A DNA stretch of 64,000 nt from Euglena gracilis (lineage: Eukaryota > Euglenida > Euglenophyceae > Euglenales): the NCBI GenBank assembly GCA_039621445.1, contig CP154957.1, positions 31,700,399 through 31,764,398 on the forward strand. Reading direction: 5' to 3'. Shown piece after piece: positions 42,742-54,398 of the stretch. Under the pieces are notes generated by a model that worked only from the letters and a program-made list of their open reading frames with translations, was not told the origin of the DNA and did not search any database. The stretch's first letter is position 1; each line of letters opens with the position of its first letter. Both the position numbers and the translations under genes were made by a program.

Positions 42742-45700
42742 TCAGGAAAACCCAAAGGGCTGCAGCGCCTCATACAGCCGGCTGCGGACGACGGCGGCCT
42801 GGGCTGCCATGCCCCCGGCCCACGCCTTGACGGCGTGCCGGGCCATTTCGTACTCCGGATCCTGAGGCAGCGGAGTGGAGGTCCAGCCCCGGCTGCAGGG
42901 GGAGAAATTCGGTGGCACACAGCGGGAATGGGGGTCACGCCGAGAGGGGGGTCGAGAAATCTGGTGGCAAAACCATCACCAGCAAGCTCCATGGGCTGCT
43001 GTTTGCCGTTCCCCTGAACGGAATTTCATTTCACTCTTGAAATCACGGGGAGGGGAAAAATGTTTGCAAAAGTTAAAAGAATCTTCAGAAAAGCACAGAG
43101 GCTGTAAAATTTGGGCTGGACAAAAAAAGGTGCCGAACCCCCACCCATTGGCAACTGGAAGTGGAAGTGCGGTTGGAACTGCAGCTGGGGGTCAAAACAA
43201 ATATCACGAAAGGCACCTTGACAGTAGTGGTTCTTAACCTTCAAGTGTGCAAGAATGTTTTAAAAATCAATGACAGGGACGGCAAAGAATTGGCCTGGGG
43301 GTTCTAAAAAGGGGGGTCGAGAATTGGACAATTTTAATTTTTTTTCTTTCTCAGTCTAAAAATACATAAGGTTTTATGTCAGGCAACGTCCTGTTGAATT
43401 TTGAAACGGAATCCTAAAGCAAGGATTCCACTGAGGAGAGTTCCTGCTCATAGGTGGCGGAGTTCTGGAGCGCGGGTTACCATTTTCAGTTGAAATGTCC
43501 CAATGGCTCGAGAACTTCAGATTCGCTGTGGGAATGACGCAGGCTTCCATCGCGGTTTACTCCACATTCAGCACTGAAAGACATAATCTTTTTGGACCAT
43601 CTGTAACACACTTTCAAGTTGTTTTTTTTTCAATTTTCAGATAAAGGGTGCTCTTTGTTGGGGACTTACGCTGGGAACAAGAAACAAGACGAATGTCTTT
43701 TGACGGCAAATACGTCCCCAACGAGCACACCTCCTGACTGTAGCAGAAGAAGTATGACACGATGGAGCCATCCATCAACGGCTGGCCAACAGCGGTGACG
43801 CCCAAGCACCGGGGCAGCGTCTGGCGGAATTCGGCGTTAACTGCTGCAGAGGTCCATCAAGTGGTCCAGGCAGCTGTTGCTGCACGCTGCAGCGAAACTG
43901 TGCGGGTGCATGAGGTTGATGGTGAATGGAGGGTGTGTGCATTGTGAAATCAGTCGCGTCAACATCTAAAACCATGAACAGCTGGACAGGGCCATTCAGC
44001 GACCTCTACAGCAACTGCCCCCCCCAGCCCAATAAAACAATAAAATGACACTCTCGACGGTCCGATGGGGGACGTCCATGGACATAGGTTGCAAAGGTAC
44101 CTGTTTCGCTACAAAAGCTGACACACTTGCTGGGCCTTGTTCCTTGGGCAAAGGGGTACATTGGACATGGGGGGAGGGACCTGACACAGATGGGAACAGT
44201 ATAAGGGGGAGGGGAATTGTAACAAAAAAATATCTGTCAGAGAGGGCAGGTGGATGTTGGTGGAATTACAAAGCGTCATCCATGACCTGGAAGAGTGGCC
44301 GTCCATCGCCGTACTCCCCGAAGGCCCCGAACAACAGAGCGCACTGCAGCGCCAGGGCCATGGAGAGGAGGCTGCCGTCCGCGGCGAAGCAGGTCTCGGC
44401 CAGGCGGGATGACCCTCGGGATGATGATGGGGTGGATCTGAGAGGGGGGAAAGGCGTTGGGAACCCTCTTGGGTTCAACCTTTTTTGGCTAGAATATGGT
44501 TCACTGGAAAACGGGGGCCTTGGGTGCCAGCAGTACGCCTCAATTGAATTTTAATGTTCTGGACGTCAGGAGGGGGGATCAGCAAAATTCCATATGGCAT
44601 TAACAGGCCTATTTGGCGCCGATTTGGAGCGTTGGCTTCAGCCATTGGGAATGAAGAACAGCTGGATGAGAACGAAACAGACACTACACTGATCTTCTTC
44701 ACCAGGATCCTCCTTGTCCTCATCCCCAATGTTTCGAGCACACCAACTCTGAAGGCCTGTTCGGGGCTGGGGAGTTTGGTTTGCAGCGCCACTGTCAGCC
44801 ATGCAATAACGCACCCTCCCCAGCTCCTGCACCAGGGTGGTGGCGAGGGTCTCCTGCACCTCCGCGTCCTCACAACCATAGTCTTCCATGAAATATCTCA
44901 GCAGGTCCTGGGCATACTATTGCTTACTGACCGGGGGGGGGTCCCTTTCCACTTTCGAAAAACCAGTCAGTCACTTGTCAAAAACCAGTCACCCACTTCC
45001 TAACCCCTGGGGGGGGGGGGGGCACTTTGGCCACTACCAAAAATGGTCAAAATCGATGGATTTGGTCATAAACCCCAAAAACTTTCCGAAGGCGCCGGGT
45101 GGCCACTTTCAGCCATTCCTGGCCGACCGCTGGGTGGGGGGGGGGCGGGGCCAAAATCCAGTCAGTCACCAGTCACCCCGGGGGGGGGGGGGGTGGGACA
45201 CACCTTGAGCAAGGTGTCCTGTTGCTTTCTAACCCCTGGGGGGGGGGGGGTCCCACCTAAAGATGTTCAGTCAATTCCAACCGTTCCCCTACCCTGCACC
45301 CAATCACTGTGTGCTTCAGTTTCGTGGAGATACCCAGCCAAGCTTTAACACTGGGTGTGTTACTTCAGCCACTTTTTTGTCTGAACCCCTGGGGGTGCGG
45401 GGGGGGGGGGTCAAAAATCAGCAGACACTTCGGAAAACCTGCCTCCTGCTGGGGAGGCGGGGTAGGACCACCAAGCAATCTGGAATGGTTCAGACAGTGA
45501 GCACGACTGTGAGGGTTGATGCAGCCCACCATGGTGTCGTCCTCCCACGCGGACTGAAGCGTCCAGAGCAACAACTGCAAAGCAAACGAATGAAAAAAAT
45601 GCTTCGCTCCATCCATTCAAAGGCCAACGAGAGGCAAGACATGCCAAGAGACAGTCATCCTTTGAAAATCATCCTTGCTTTGTTCCGGGATCGGGATGAA

Positions 45701-46304
45701 GTTAGCAAGTTTACACAGCAATTCGGTTGGCAACGGTCTCTGCAGAAACGTTCAGAAACGGAAAACAAAAAGGCGCATTTGACAACATTCCTCGTGTTCA
45801 TTTGTGTTAATTTTGAAATGGGCACGCTGTACTTGGTTTCAAACAATAAAAAAAAAGAACAACACATTTGCATATGTCAAAGGCGTTAACTATTGTTATA
45901 GTTAATGACATCTGTCAGGAAGCCTGTTTTGTGCAAATATGTTTTGGTGGTGTGTTGTACAGTTGATTGGAGCCCATCCTCAGACACGAAGAAAGCATCA
46001 TCCCCCCCCCCCCCCGGCGGGCCCCACCTTTGGCAGGCCGAGGACGTCGCGCAGCAGCTCCTGGTTGGCGGTGCACGAGACCATCACCGGCAACAGCCAC
46101 AGGGCTGAGACTAGAAATCTTTGGGGGGGTCGACCCCCGGCGGCGGGATGCCCGCTCCGCCCTGCGCAGCCCGGAGGCATAGAGCCGCTCCGTCGCCCGC
46201 AGTGCCACGAAGAGGAACGCCTCCTCGTCCTTCGCCCGCGGCGAGGCCCACAGCATGCCGGCGACCAGGGGCAGCCCCGTCCTCCGGTCAAGCACCTCCA
46301 GGCA
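42742..46304 (-). CDS. Unidentified multi-exon helical protein, copy 1
   Basis: Minus-strand exons: 46304-46028 (DRRTGLPLVAGMLWASPRAK; donor GTGGGG), 45574-45530 (LLLWTLQSAWEDDTM), 44907-44815 (DLLRYFMEDYGCEDAEVQET), 44437-44287 (RLAETCFAADGSLLSMALAL), 43965-43670 (ISQCTHPPFTINLMHPHSFA; donor GTAAGT) and terminal 42892-42742 (YEMARHAVKAWAGGMAAQAA, ending GFS-stop). The central exons all join in phase 0. An exon between 43670 and 42892 is probably missed because the phases differ. The helical, Leu/Ala-rich character suggests a HEAT/ARM-like scaffold, but no family is identified. This copy has single-base insertions in the exons at 44287 and 43670. A frameshift in a G7 run near 46126 is shared by both copies. 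Confidence 0.6.
44917..45214. mobile_element. CAGTCAGTCAC-family repeat, copy B
   Basis: Same arrangement as 8407-8734: G-run, CCAGTCAGTCAC, TCAAAATCGATGGATTT, a degraded GGCGCC hairpin, GTGGCCACTTTCAGCC, and G-runs. It begins about 10 bp from the acceptor of the exon at 44815-44907. Confidence 0.65.
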
Positions 46305-46318
46305 CTTGGCATTTTGGT

Positions 46319-46376
46319 GGTGTTGTCAGGATTTGTTGGAATTTGTCAGGATTTGTCGGGGTTGGATCACTGGAGG
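46319..46376. repeat. GTCAGGATTT decamer-like repeats
   Basis: GTCAGGATTT, GTTGGAATTT, GTCAGGATTT and GTCGGGGTTG in series, just upstream of the first exon of the helical-protein gene. A close relative (GTCGGGATTT units) is at 52578-52620, also followed by GCTGGAGGTG. Confidence 0.7.
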
Positions 46377-46429
46377 TGGGGTCCCAGCCACATGATTTTG
46401 AAAGAATTTGAACCGAGGCAAAAGACAAC

Positions 46430-46950
46430 TTCTCCACTTTTGCCACTTTTGCCCACCTTTTGTATACTTTCAGCCATTTTTGCCCACTATTGGCGAAACA
46501 TCAGGCCACTTTTGGCCAGTTTTTTGAGGCTTTTGACTGCTTTTGGCCACTTTTGGGCACTTTTTTTTTGCACACACTTGGCCTTTTTTTGCCGCTTCAA
46601 GGCCACTTTTCCTCCCTTTGGTCATTCCTGGCTGCTTTTGGACAAATTTGCCCACATTTCCCAGCGTTACACCATTTTGGCCTTCTTTGGACACTTTTGC
46701 TGCCTTTGACTGCTTTTAACCACTGTTGGTCACTTTCGGCAATTTTGCCCACATTTCAGCCACGTTTGCAAAATTTTGCCACTTTTGGGTATTTTTGTCA
46801 CTTCCGGTCTCTATTGAACCACCTTTGGCCACCTTTGGGCTTTTTCTTTTTGCCTTTTTTGACTGTTGTTGATCACTTTGCCGACTTTTGGCTGCCTTTT
46901 GCTGTCTTTCACCGAATGCAGAAACACAAGCTGACTCTGTTTTTTGGCCA
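46430..46950. repeat. Degenerate CCACTTTTGG array (copy in 51260-51780)
   Basis: Dozens of TTTTGGCCAC/TTTTGCCCAC-type units recur roughly every 10-15 bp with T-runs in phase. Similar arrays occur at 52970-53280, and in reverse complement at 38080-38220, 40660-40745, 53330-53680 and 57900-58100. Long frames here are Phe/Leu-rich shadows. Confidence 0.8.
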
Positions 46951-46959
46951 CTTTTGCTG

Positions 46960-46972
46960 NNNNNNNNNNNNN
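46960..46972. other. Assembly gap (13 N)
   Basis: Thirteen N bases separate the two copies of the 4.8-kb repeat exactly. Contig ends lie on either side. Confidence 0.99.
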
Positions 46973-47575
46973 GCCAGGTACCTAACTCATAAACAAACAC
47001 ATCTTTAAATGAGATTTTTCGGCTGAGATCCAACAACTTTAATATTTTATTGTCCTTTTACCCACGCTTCTTCGATACTGTTTTGTTCTTTGTGAAACAG
47101 ATTGTTTGCACAAAAGGATCACAAGATGGCATGACTACAAAGAGCGAATAAAACAAATCAAACAAATCAAAATCAAAGGGGAAAAACAGAATAGATGGGA
47201 GTAAAAAAAATACAGCTGTCCAAACCTTCAAAAAATCAGCTACCAAAAAAAAGCAAAAATCGTTGTCAACAAGAGAAATCTCATTCGTAATGTTTCGTGA
47301 TTATCGTGATTTTTCGTGATTTTTGGGAAAAAAGTACATTTTCAATTTTCAAATAGGAAATCCCTGTAAAATGTGACATCCAGAAGCAGCAGCTTTCCTG
47401 AAATGTCCAAAATGCACGTGGTTTTAATTCAGGAATTCAGGGAAACTAAGTTGGTGATGGCAGGACCAACAGAGCAAATTCTCCTGTTGCAGCAAGGTGG
47501 AGGTCGGAAAAACTTTCACAAAAAAAGCTCTTAAGCAAAATCCAGCTGTTCTCCCCTCTGGACGCAGGGGGATGC

Positions 47576-50500
47576 TCAGGAAAACCCAAAGGGCTGCAGC
47601 GCCTCATACAGCCGGCTGCGGACGACGGCGGCCTGGGCTGCCATGCCCCCGGCCCACGCCTTGACGGCGTGCCGGGCCATTTCGTACTCCGGATCCTGAG
47701 GCAGCGGAGTGGAGGTCCAGCCCCGGCTGCAGGGGGAGAAATTCGGTGGCACACAGCGGGAATGGGGGTCACGCCGAGAGGGGGGTCGAGAAATCTGGTG
47801 GCAAAACCATCACCAGCAAGCTCCATGGGCTGCTGTTTGCCGTTCCCCTGAACGGAATTTCATTTCACTCTTGAAATCACGGGGAGGGGAAATGTTTGCA
47901 AAAGTTAAAAGAATCTTCAGAAAAGCACAGAGGCTGTAAAATTTGGGCTGGACAAAAAAAGGTGCCGAACCCCCACCCATTGGCAACTGGAAGTGGAAGT
48001 GCGGTTGGAACTGCAGCTGGGGGTCAAAACAAATATCACGAAAGGCACCTTGACAGTAGTGGTTCTTAACCTTCAAGTGTGCAAGAATGTTTTAAAAATC
48101 AATGACAGGGACGGCAAAGAATTGGCCTGGGGGTTCTAAAAAGGGGGGTCGAGAATTGGACAATTTTAATTTTTTCTTTCTCAGTCTAAAAATACATAAG
48201 GTTTTATGTCAGGCAACGTCCTGTTGAATTTTGAAACGGAATCCTAAAGCAAGGATTCCACTGAGGAGTTCCTGCTCATAGGTGGCGGAGTTCTGGAGCG
48301 CGGGTTACCATTTTCAGTTGAAATGTCCCAATGGCTCGAGAACTTCAGATTCGCTGTGGGAATGACGCAGGCTTCCATCGCGGTTTACTCCACATTCAGC
48401 ACTGAAAGACATAATCTTTTTGGACCATCTGTAACACACTTTCAAGTTGTTTTTTTTTCAATTTTCAGATAAAGGGTGCTCTTTGTTGGGGACTTACGCT
48501 GGGAACAAGAAACAAGACGAATGTCTTTTGACGGCAAATACGTCCCCAACGAGCACACCTCCTGACTGTAGCAGAAGTATGACACGATGGAGCCATCCAT
48601 CAACGGCTGGCCAACAGCGGTGACGCCCAAGCACCGGGGCAGCGTCTGGCGGAATTCGGCGTAACTGCTGCAGAGGTCCATCAAGTGGTCCAGGCAGCTG
48701 TTGCTGCACGCTGCAGCGAAACTGTGCGGGTGCATGAGGTTGATGGTGAATGGAGGGTGTGTGCATTGTGAAATCAGTCGCGTCAACATCTAAAACCATG
48801 AACAGCTGGACAGGGCCATTCAGCGACCTCTACAGCAACTGCCCCCCCCCAGCCCAATAAACAATAAAATGACACTCTCGACGGTCCGATGGGGGACGTC
48901 CATGGACATAGGTTGCAAAGGTACCTGTTTCGCTACAAAAGCTGACACACTTGCTGGGCCTTGTTCCTTGGGCAAAGGGGTACATTGGACATGGGGGGAG
49001 GGACCTGACACAGATGGGAACAGTATAAGGGGGAGGGGAATTGTAACAAAAAAATATCTGTCAGAGAGGGCAGGTGGATGTTGGTGGAATTACAAAGCGT
49101 CATCCATGACCTGGAAGAGTGGCCGTCATCGCCGTACTCCCCGAAGGCCCCGAACAACAGAGCGCACTGCAGCGCCAGGGCCATGGAGAGGAGGCTGCCG
49201 TCCGCGGCGAAGCAGGTCTCGGCCAGGCGGATGACCCTCGGGATGATGATGGGGTGGATCTGAGAGAAGGGGGTGAAAGGCGTTGGGAACCCTCTTGGGT
49301 TCAACCTTTTTTGGCTTAGAATATGGTTCACTGGAAAACGGGGGCCTTGGGTGCCAGCAGTACGCCTCAATTGAATTAATGTTCTGGACGTCAGGAGGGG
49401 GGATCAGCAAAATTCCATATGGCATTAACAGGCCTATTTGGCGCCGATTTGGAGCGTTGGCTTCCAGCCATTGGGAATGAAGAACAGCTGGATGAGAACG
49501 AAACAGACACTACAATGATCTTCTTCACCAGGATCCTCCTTGTCCTCATCCCCAATGTTTCGAGCACACCAACTCTGAAGGCCTGTTCGGGGCTGGGGAG
49601 GTTTGCAGCGCCACTGTCAGCCATGCAATAACGCACCCTCCCCAGCTCCTGCACCAGGGTGGTGGCGAGGGTCTCCTGCACCTCCGCGTCCTCACAACCA
49701 TAGTCTTCCATGAAATATCTCAGCAGGTCCTGGGCATACTATTGCTTGACCGGGGGGGGTGACCGGGGGGGGGTCCCTTTCCACTTTCGAAAAACCAGTC
49801 AGTCACTTGTCAAAAACCAGTCACCCACTTCCTAACCCCTGGGGGGGGGGGGTCACTTTGGCCACTACCAAAGATGGTCAAAATCGATGGATTTGGTCAT
49901 AAACCCCAAAAACTTTCCGAAGGCGCCGGGTGGCCACTTTCAGCCATTCCTGGCCGACCGCTGGGTGGGGGGGGGGCGGGGCCAAAATCCAGTCAGTCAC
50001 CAGTCACCCCGGGGGGGGGGGGGATCGGACACACCTTGAGCAAGGTGTCCTGTTGCTTTCTGACCCTGGGGGGGGGGGGGTCCCACCTAAAGATGTTCAG
50101 TCAATTCCAACCGTTCCCCTACCCTGCACCCAATCACTGTGTGCTTCAGTTTCGTGGAGATACCCAGCCAAGCTTTAACACTGGGTGTGTTACTTCAGCC
50201 ACTTTTTTGTCTGAACCCCTGGGGGTGCGGGGGGGGGGGGTCAAAAATCAGCAGACACTTCGGAAAACCTGCCTCCTGCTGGGGAGGCGGGGTAGGACCA
50301 CCAAGCAATCTGGAATGGTTCAGACAGTGAGCACGACTGTGAGGGTTGATGCAGCCCACCATGGTGTCGTCCTCCCACGCGGACTGAAGCGTCCAGAGCA
50401 ACAACTGCAAAGCAAACGAATGAAAAAAATGCTTCGCTCCATCCATTCAAAGGCCAACGAGAGGCAAGACATGCCAAGAGACAGTCATCCTTTGAAAATC

Positions 50501-51134
50501 ATCCTTGCTTTGTTCCGGGATCGGGATGAAGTTAGCAAGTTTACACAGCAATTCGGTTGGCAACGGTCTCTGCAGAAACGTTCAGAAACGGAAAACAAAA
50601 AGGCGCATTTGACAACATTCCTCGTGTTCATTTGTGTTAATTTTGAAATGGGCACGCTGTACTTGGTTTCAAACAATAAAAAAAAGAACAACACATTTGC
50701 ATATGTCAAAGGCGTTAACTATTGTTATAGTTAATGACATCTGTCAGGAAGCCTGTTTTGTGCAAATATGTTTTGGTGGTGTGTTGTACAGTTGATTGGA
50801 GCCCATCCTCAGACACGAAGAAAGCATCATCCCCCCCCCCCCCCCGGCGGGCCCCACCTTTGGCAGGCCGAGGACGTCGCGCAGCAGCTCCTGGTTGGCG
50901 GTGCACGAGACCATCACCGGCAACAGCCACAGGGCTGAGACTAGAAATCTTTGGGGGGGTCGACCCCCGGCGGCGGGATGCCCGCTCCGCCCTGCGCAGC
51001 CCGGAGGCATAGAGCCGCTCCGTCGCCCGCAGTGCCACGAAGAGGAACGCCTCCTCGTCCTTCGCCCGCGGCGAGGCCCACAGCATGCCGGCGACCAGGG
51101 GCAGCCCCGTCCTCCGGTCAAGCACCTCCAGGCA
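47576..51134 (-). CDS. Unidentified multi-exon helical protein, copy 2
   Basis: Same gene as 42742-46304. Exons: 51134-50858, 50404-50360, 49729-49637, 49259-49111, 48789-48498 and 47726-47576. Here the exon at 48789-48498 is intact (292 nt; contains SNSCLDHLMDLCSSYAEFRQ), whereas copy 1 has an extra T in that exon. The exon at 49259-49111 is 149 nt, one base short of the 150 expected from phase, while copy 1 has 151. Each copy therefore carries different single-base errors. Function unknown. Confidence 0.6.
49747..50044. mobile_element. CAGTCAGTCAC-family repeat, copy C
   Basis: Duplicate of 44917-45214 within the second copy of the 4.8-kb block, with an extra GACC plus G-run near 49755. 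Confidence 0.65.
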
Positions 51135-51789
51135 CTTGGCATTTTGGTGGTGTTGTCAGGATTTGTTGGAATTTGTCAGGATTTGTCGGGGTTGGATCAC
51201 TGGAGGTGGGGTCCCAGCCACATGATTTTGAAAGAATTTGAACCGAGGCAAAAGACAACTTCTCCACTTTTGCCACTTTTGCCCACCTTTTGTATACTTT
51301 CAGCCATTTTTGCCCACTATTGGCGAAACATCAGGCCACTTTTGGCCAGTTTTTTGAGGCTTTTGACTGCTTTTGGCCACTTTTGGGCACTTTTTTTTTG
51401 CACACACTTGGCCTTTTTTTGCCGCTTCAAGGCCACTTTTCCTCCCTTTGGTCATTCCTGGCTGCTTTTGGACAAATTTGCCCACATTTCCCAGCGTTAC
51501 ACCATTTTGGCCTTCTTTGGACACTTTTGCTGCCTTTGACTGCTTTTAACCACTGTTGGTCACTTTCGGCAATTTTGCCCACATTTCAGCCACGTTTGCA
51601 AAATTTTGCCACTTTTGGGTATTTTTGTCACTTCCGGTCTCTATTGAACCACCTTTGGCCACCTTTGGGCTTTTTCTTTTTGCCTTTTTTGACTGTTGTT
51701 GATCACTTTGCCGACTTTTGGCTGCCTTTTGCTGTCTTTCACCGAATGCAGAAACACAAGCTGACTCTGTTTTTTGGCCACTTTTGCTG

Positions 51790-52300
51790 ACTGTTTGGCC
51801 ACGTTTTTTTTTTGCTGCTTTCGGTTTCCAAAAAAAAAGCATCCTTATATGGTACTCTTCGCAATAATTGCTTGGATTGCATGCCATACCTCCTCCCAAA
51901 AACCAAGTTTGCCCAAAAAACCATTACGAGAGCTTCCTAAGCAGCTTCATCTGTTGTTGGGTTCAAAGAAGCTTGTTGTCGGAGAGCAGAAATACTTATG
52001 GCCCACCATATCTGGATGGGGTTGCATTAAACAAATGGTGCATTTCCCAGGTCTCCTTTTTTCTTTCCAAATTTATATATGTGTGTATAATATATAATAA
52101 ATATATATGTATATATTTATATATATATATATCATCCTAGTCCTAGGCATATATGGAGGCACATAGTCCTAGGTATATATCCTATAGGTCCTAGTCCCAG
52201 GTGTGTGTGTGTGTATATATATATATACATATATATGTATATATATAGAGTCCTACATGTATAAATCCCAGGTCGGACGCAGGAGATGCTTCACAGACCA
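51790..52300. other. Non-coding, TA-rich microsatellites
   Basis: TA/TATG-rich tracts at 52075-52135 and 52205-52250 alternate with CCTAGTCCTAGG and TCCTAGGTATAT motifs. No gene seen. Confidence 0.6.
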
Positions 52301-52340
52301 CCTAACCCTAACCCTAACCCTAACCCCAACCCCAACCCTA
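52301..52340. repeat. Interstitial telomere-like repeats
   Basis: Four perfect CCCTAA-type units, then CCCCAA variants and CCCTA. A second short run (CTAACCCTAACCCT) lies at 52461-52474. The TTAGGG-type motif is widespread in eukaryotes. It is interstitial here, with normal sequence on both sides. Confidence 0.85.
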
Positions 52341-52830
52341 TTTGGTCGAATTTCGGAAAAAATTATGCCAAAAATGCGACCCAAGAATCTTCCGAAAACG
52401 GCGCCTTGACTTCCGGCCTAACTTGGTCCCTCAAAAATGCCAATTTTTGGTGCGCCCATCCTAACCCTAACCCTCTTCCTCGAATTAAGCCTAAAATCTC
52501 CCCGGAACCAACCCCGTTCGCCCGGATCGGGATTTATCGGGACTTTTCGGAACCCACACCTCCAGGGCCAAAAACAGTGTTGTCGGGATTTTTGTCGGGA
52601 TTTGTCGGGATTTGTCGCTGGAGGTGCTTGCCTCTGGTCGCCCCCAGCGAGTGATGGGAACGGGGTGCCCACCCACGGAGAGCACTGGGCTGGCACTGGT
52701 GGACCGCTGCGAAGGAAGAACAAAGGTGCGGTGCAGTGGTTGTGGTGGCAATCACTCAGAAACAGGCAAATGAAGCTGCGCAGCCCTGGTGAGGGCTGTG
52801 GGCAAGCACCTATGACAGATTCCAAATTTT
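52341..52830. other. Unassigned, possible exon material
   Basis: GTCGGGATTT repeats at 52578-52620. A GC-richer block at 52630-52800 is open on both strands (plus WSPPASDGNGVPTHGEHWAG), but splice sites and composition do not decide between them. Confidence 0.3.
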
Positions 52831-52833
52831 AGC

Positions 52834-52905
52834 CTGCGGTCGGCTGCGGTCGGCCGCGGTCGGCCGCGGTCAGCTGTGGCGGCTGCGGTCGGCTACAGTC
52901 GGCAA
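52834..52905. repeat. GCGGTCGGCT decamer array 1
   Basis: Six to seven GCGGTCGGCY units with some drift. The same decamer occurs at 53752-53790 and 53818-53870, flanking the long CCACTTTTGG/CCAAAAGTGG region. Confidence 0.9.
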
Positions 52906-52969
52906 AATTGTTGGCTGTAGGTAGGGGCAGGTCAACATAAAATGAGCACATATCACAACCACACAATCC

Positions 52970-53690
52970 ACTGTTGTCGACTTTTGGCCACTTTTTGCTG
53001 CTTTTGGCCACTTTTTGTTGCTTTTGACTGCTTTTTGCCACTGTTGCCGACTTTTGGTCACTTTTTTGCTGCCTTTGCCCCTTTTTTTTTGTTTTTTGAT
53101 TTCTTTTGGTCACTTTTGTTGCTTTTGCCCACTTTTGATGTGTTTTGGCTACTTTTGGCCAGCTTTTGCTTTTCTTTGACCTCTTCTGACTAACTTTTGG
53201 CCTCTTTTGCCCACTTTTGACCACATTTCTCTGCTTCTGGCCATTTTTACCCACTTCTGGCCACTTTCAGGCCACTTTAAACGTCTTTTTGTTGCTTTTT
53301 GAAATCAAGAGCAGCCCAAACGTGGCCTAAAAGTGGCCAAAAATAGTTGAAATGGTCGAAAGATATCCCAGAAACTGGCACAAAATGGTCAAAAATGGTC
53401 AAATTGGACCAAACAGGCAAAAAAAATGGGCAAAACAGCAAAAAAAGTCGAAAATGGCTTTAAATGGTCAAAAAGGCCCCAAAAAGGCCCAACATGGCCC
53501 AAAAGCAGGACAAAATGGCCAAAAATTACCAGAAATGGGCAAAAAGTGGCCAAAAATGGTCAAAATAAGTCAAAATGGGTGAATTATGGTGACAAATGGG
53601 CCAAAAGAGGACAAAAGCAACCTAAAAGGGCCAAAAGTTGCCAAAAGTAGCCAAAAGTGACCACAGGAGCCAGAAAATCTCAAAATCTGG
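52970..53690. repeat. Opposed TTTTGGCCAC and GGCCAAAAAT arrays
   Basis: From 52970 to 53280 the plus strand carries T-rich CCACTTTTGG-type units. From 53330 to 53690 it carries the complementary A-rich type (GGCCAAAAATGG). The two halves are a very imperfect inverted repeat several hundred bases long. Frames within are Phe- or Lys/Gln-rich shadows. Confidence 0.75.
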
Positions 53691-53751
53691 GAAAAAATGA
53701 GCCTAACTCCTCATTCTCACTGAAAATTTGACATCAATTAGAAAAAAGTTG

Positions 53752-53870
53752 CGCGGTCGGCTGCGGTCGGCTGCGGTCGGCTGCGGTCGGCAACCCACCT
53801 AAGACAGTCCTGAAATCCGCGGTCGGCCGCGGTCGGCTGCGGTCGGTTGCGGTCGGCTGCGGTCGGCATA
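53752..53870. repeat. GCGGTCGGCT decamer arrays 2 and 3
   Basis: Two short arrays of the decamer in the same orientation as array 1, separated by about 28 bp. Confidence 0.9.
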
Positions 53871-54162
53871 GGTGCTTGGCTGTGGGGAAAGAGACCCCGC
53901 TTGGAAGATGGGGACCCCACCGACGATATTGGGGCGTTGCAAGGAAGTCCTTCTTGACACTGTACAGAAAAATGAAGACGCCAAAAATCAGGGCCCCGGG
54001 AAAAAAATGCACAGACCACCCACAAAGATGGGGCTCACCCCCAATAAGGTTCCCAGAGTTCCCATTCAGTCCTGCACCATGTCCAGCACCTCCTCAGAAC
54101 GAGGAAAAATGCTCATCGCTTAAAAAATAAGGTTCTGGGAGGATACGAAAGAAGGCAAATCC

Positions 54163-54163
54163 C

Positions 54164-54227
<64 letters not shown>
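54163..54227. repeat. (CAA)n microsatellite
   Basis: About 21 perfect CAA units. On the minus strand this gives a Val run that has no gene support. Confidence 0.97.
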
Positions 54228-54229
<2 letters not shown>

Positions 54230-54267
54230 CACCAACGGTCCGACAGCGAGGGACAGCCGCGGCACAC

Positions 54268-54398
54268 CTGGCGATCTGCAAAGCCCTGCAGGGCGGCCAG
54301 GCAGTTGAACGGCACCAGGTCGGTCAGGGGCAGGGCCGCCCGCTGCTGCTCCGCGCTGCCGCCCAGCACCCGGTCCGTAAATCGGGTCCAGGGGGTCA
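54268..54398 (-). CDS. Unidentified coding exon
   Basis: A minus-strand exon between acceptor GGTCTATCAG (from 54398) and donor CGCCAG|GTGTGC (end 54268). The frame reads TPWTRFTDRVLGGSAEQQRA and LPLTDLVPFNCLAALQGFAD. The composition is clearly protein-like and the other frames are Pro/Gly/Arg shadows. Family unknown. The adjacent CAA tract is then intronic. Confidence 0.6.

Larger units (their letters stand above)
42139..46959. repeat. 4.8-kb direct repeat, copy 1 (ends at N gap)
   Basis: Matches 46973-51789 from end to end. Copy 1 stops at the last base before the gap. Up to about 45250 the copies differ by single-base and short indels, mostly in homopolymers, and after that they appear identical. 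Confidence 0.97.
46973..51789. repeat. 4.8-kb direct repeat, copy 2 (starts at N gap)
   Basis: Starts on the first base after the gap and corresponds to 42139-46959. It then continues into unique sequence at 51790. Confidence 0.97.

Noticed and set aside
45263-45889. 208-codon plus-strand frame
   Set aside because: It overlaps a better-supported minus-strand exon (45530-45574), and its own tail is Lys-rich with no splice signals.
46460-47008. 182-codon plus-strand frame rich in Phe and Leu
   Set aside because: It is a translation of the degenerate CCACTTTTGG array and runs through the N gap.
42139-51789. Genuine tandem gene duplication
   Set aside because: The copies abut the assembly gap exactly and carry different single-base indels, so a contig overlap is the simpler reading.
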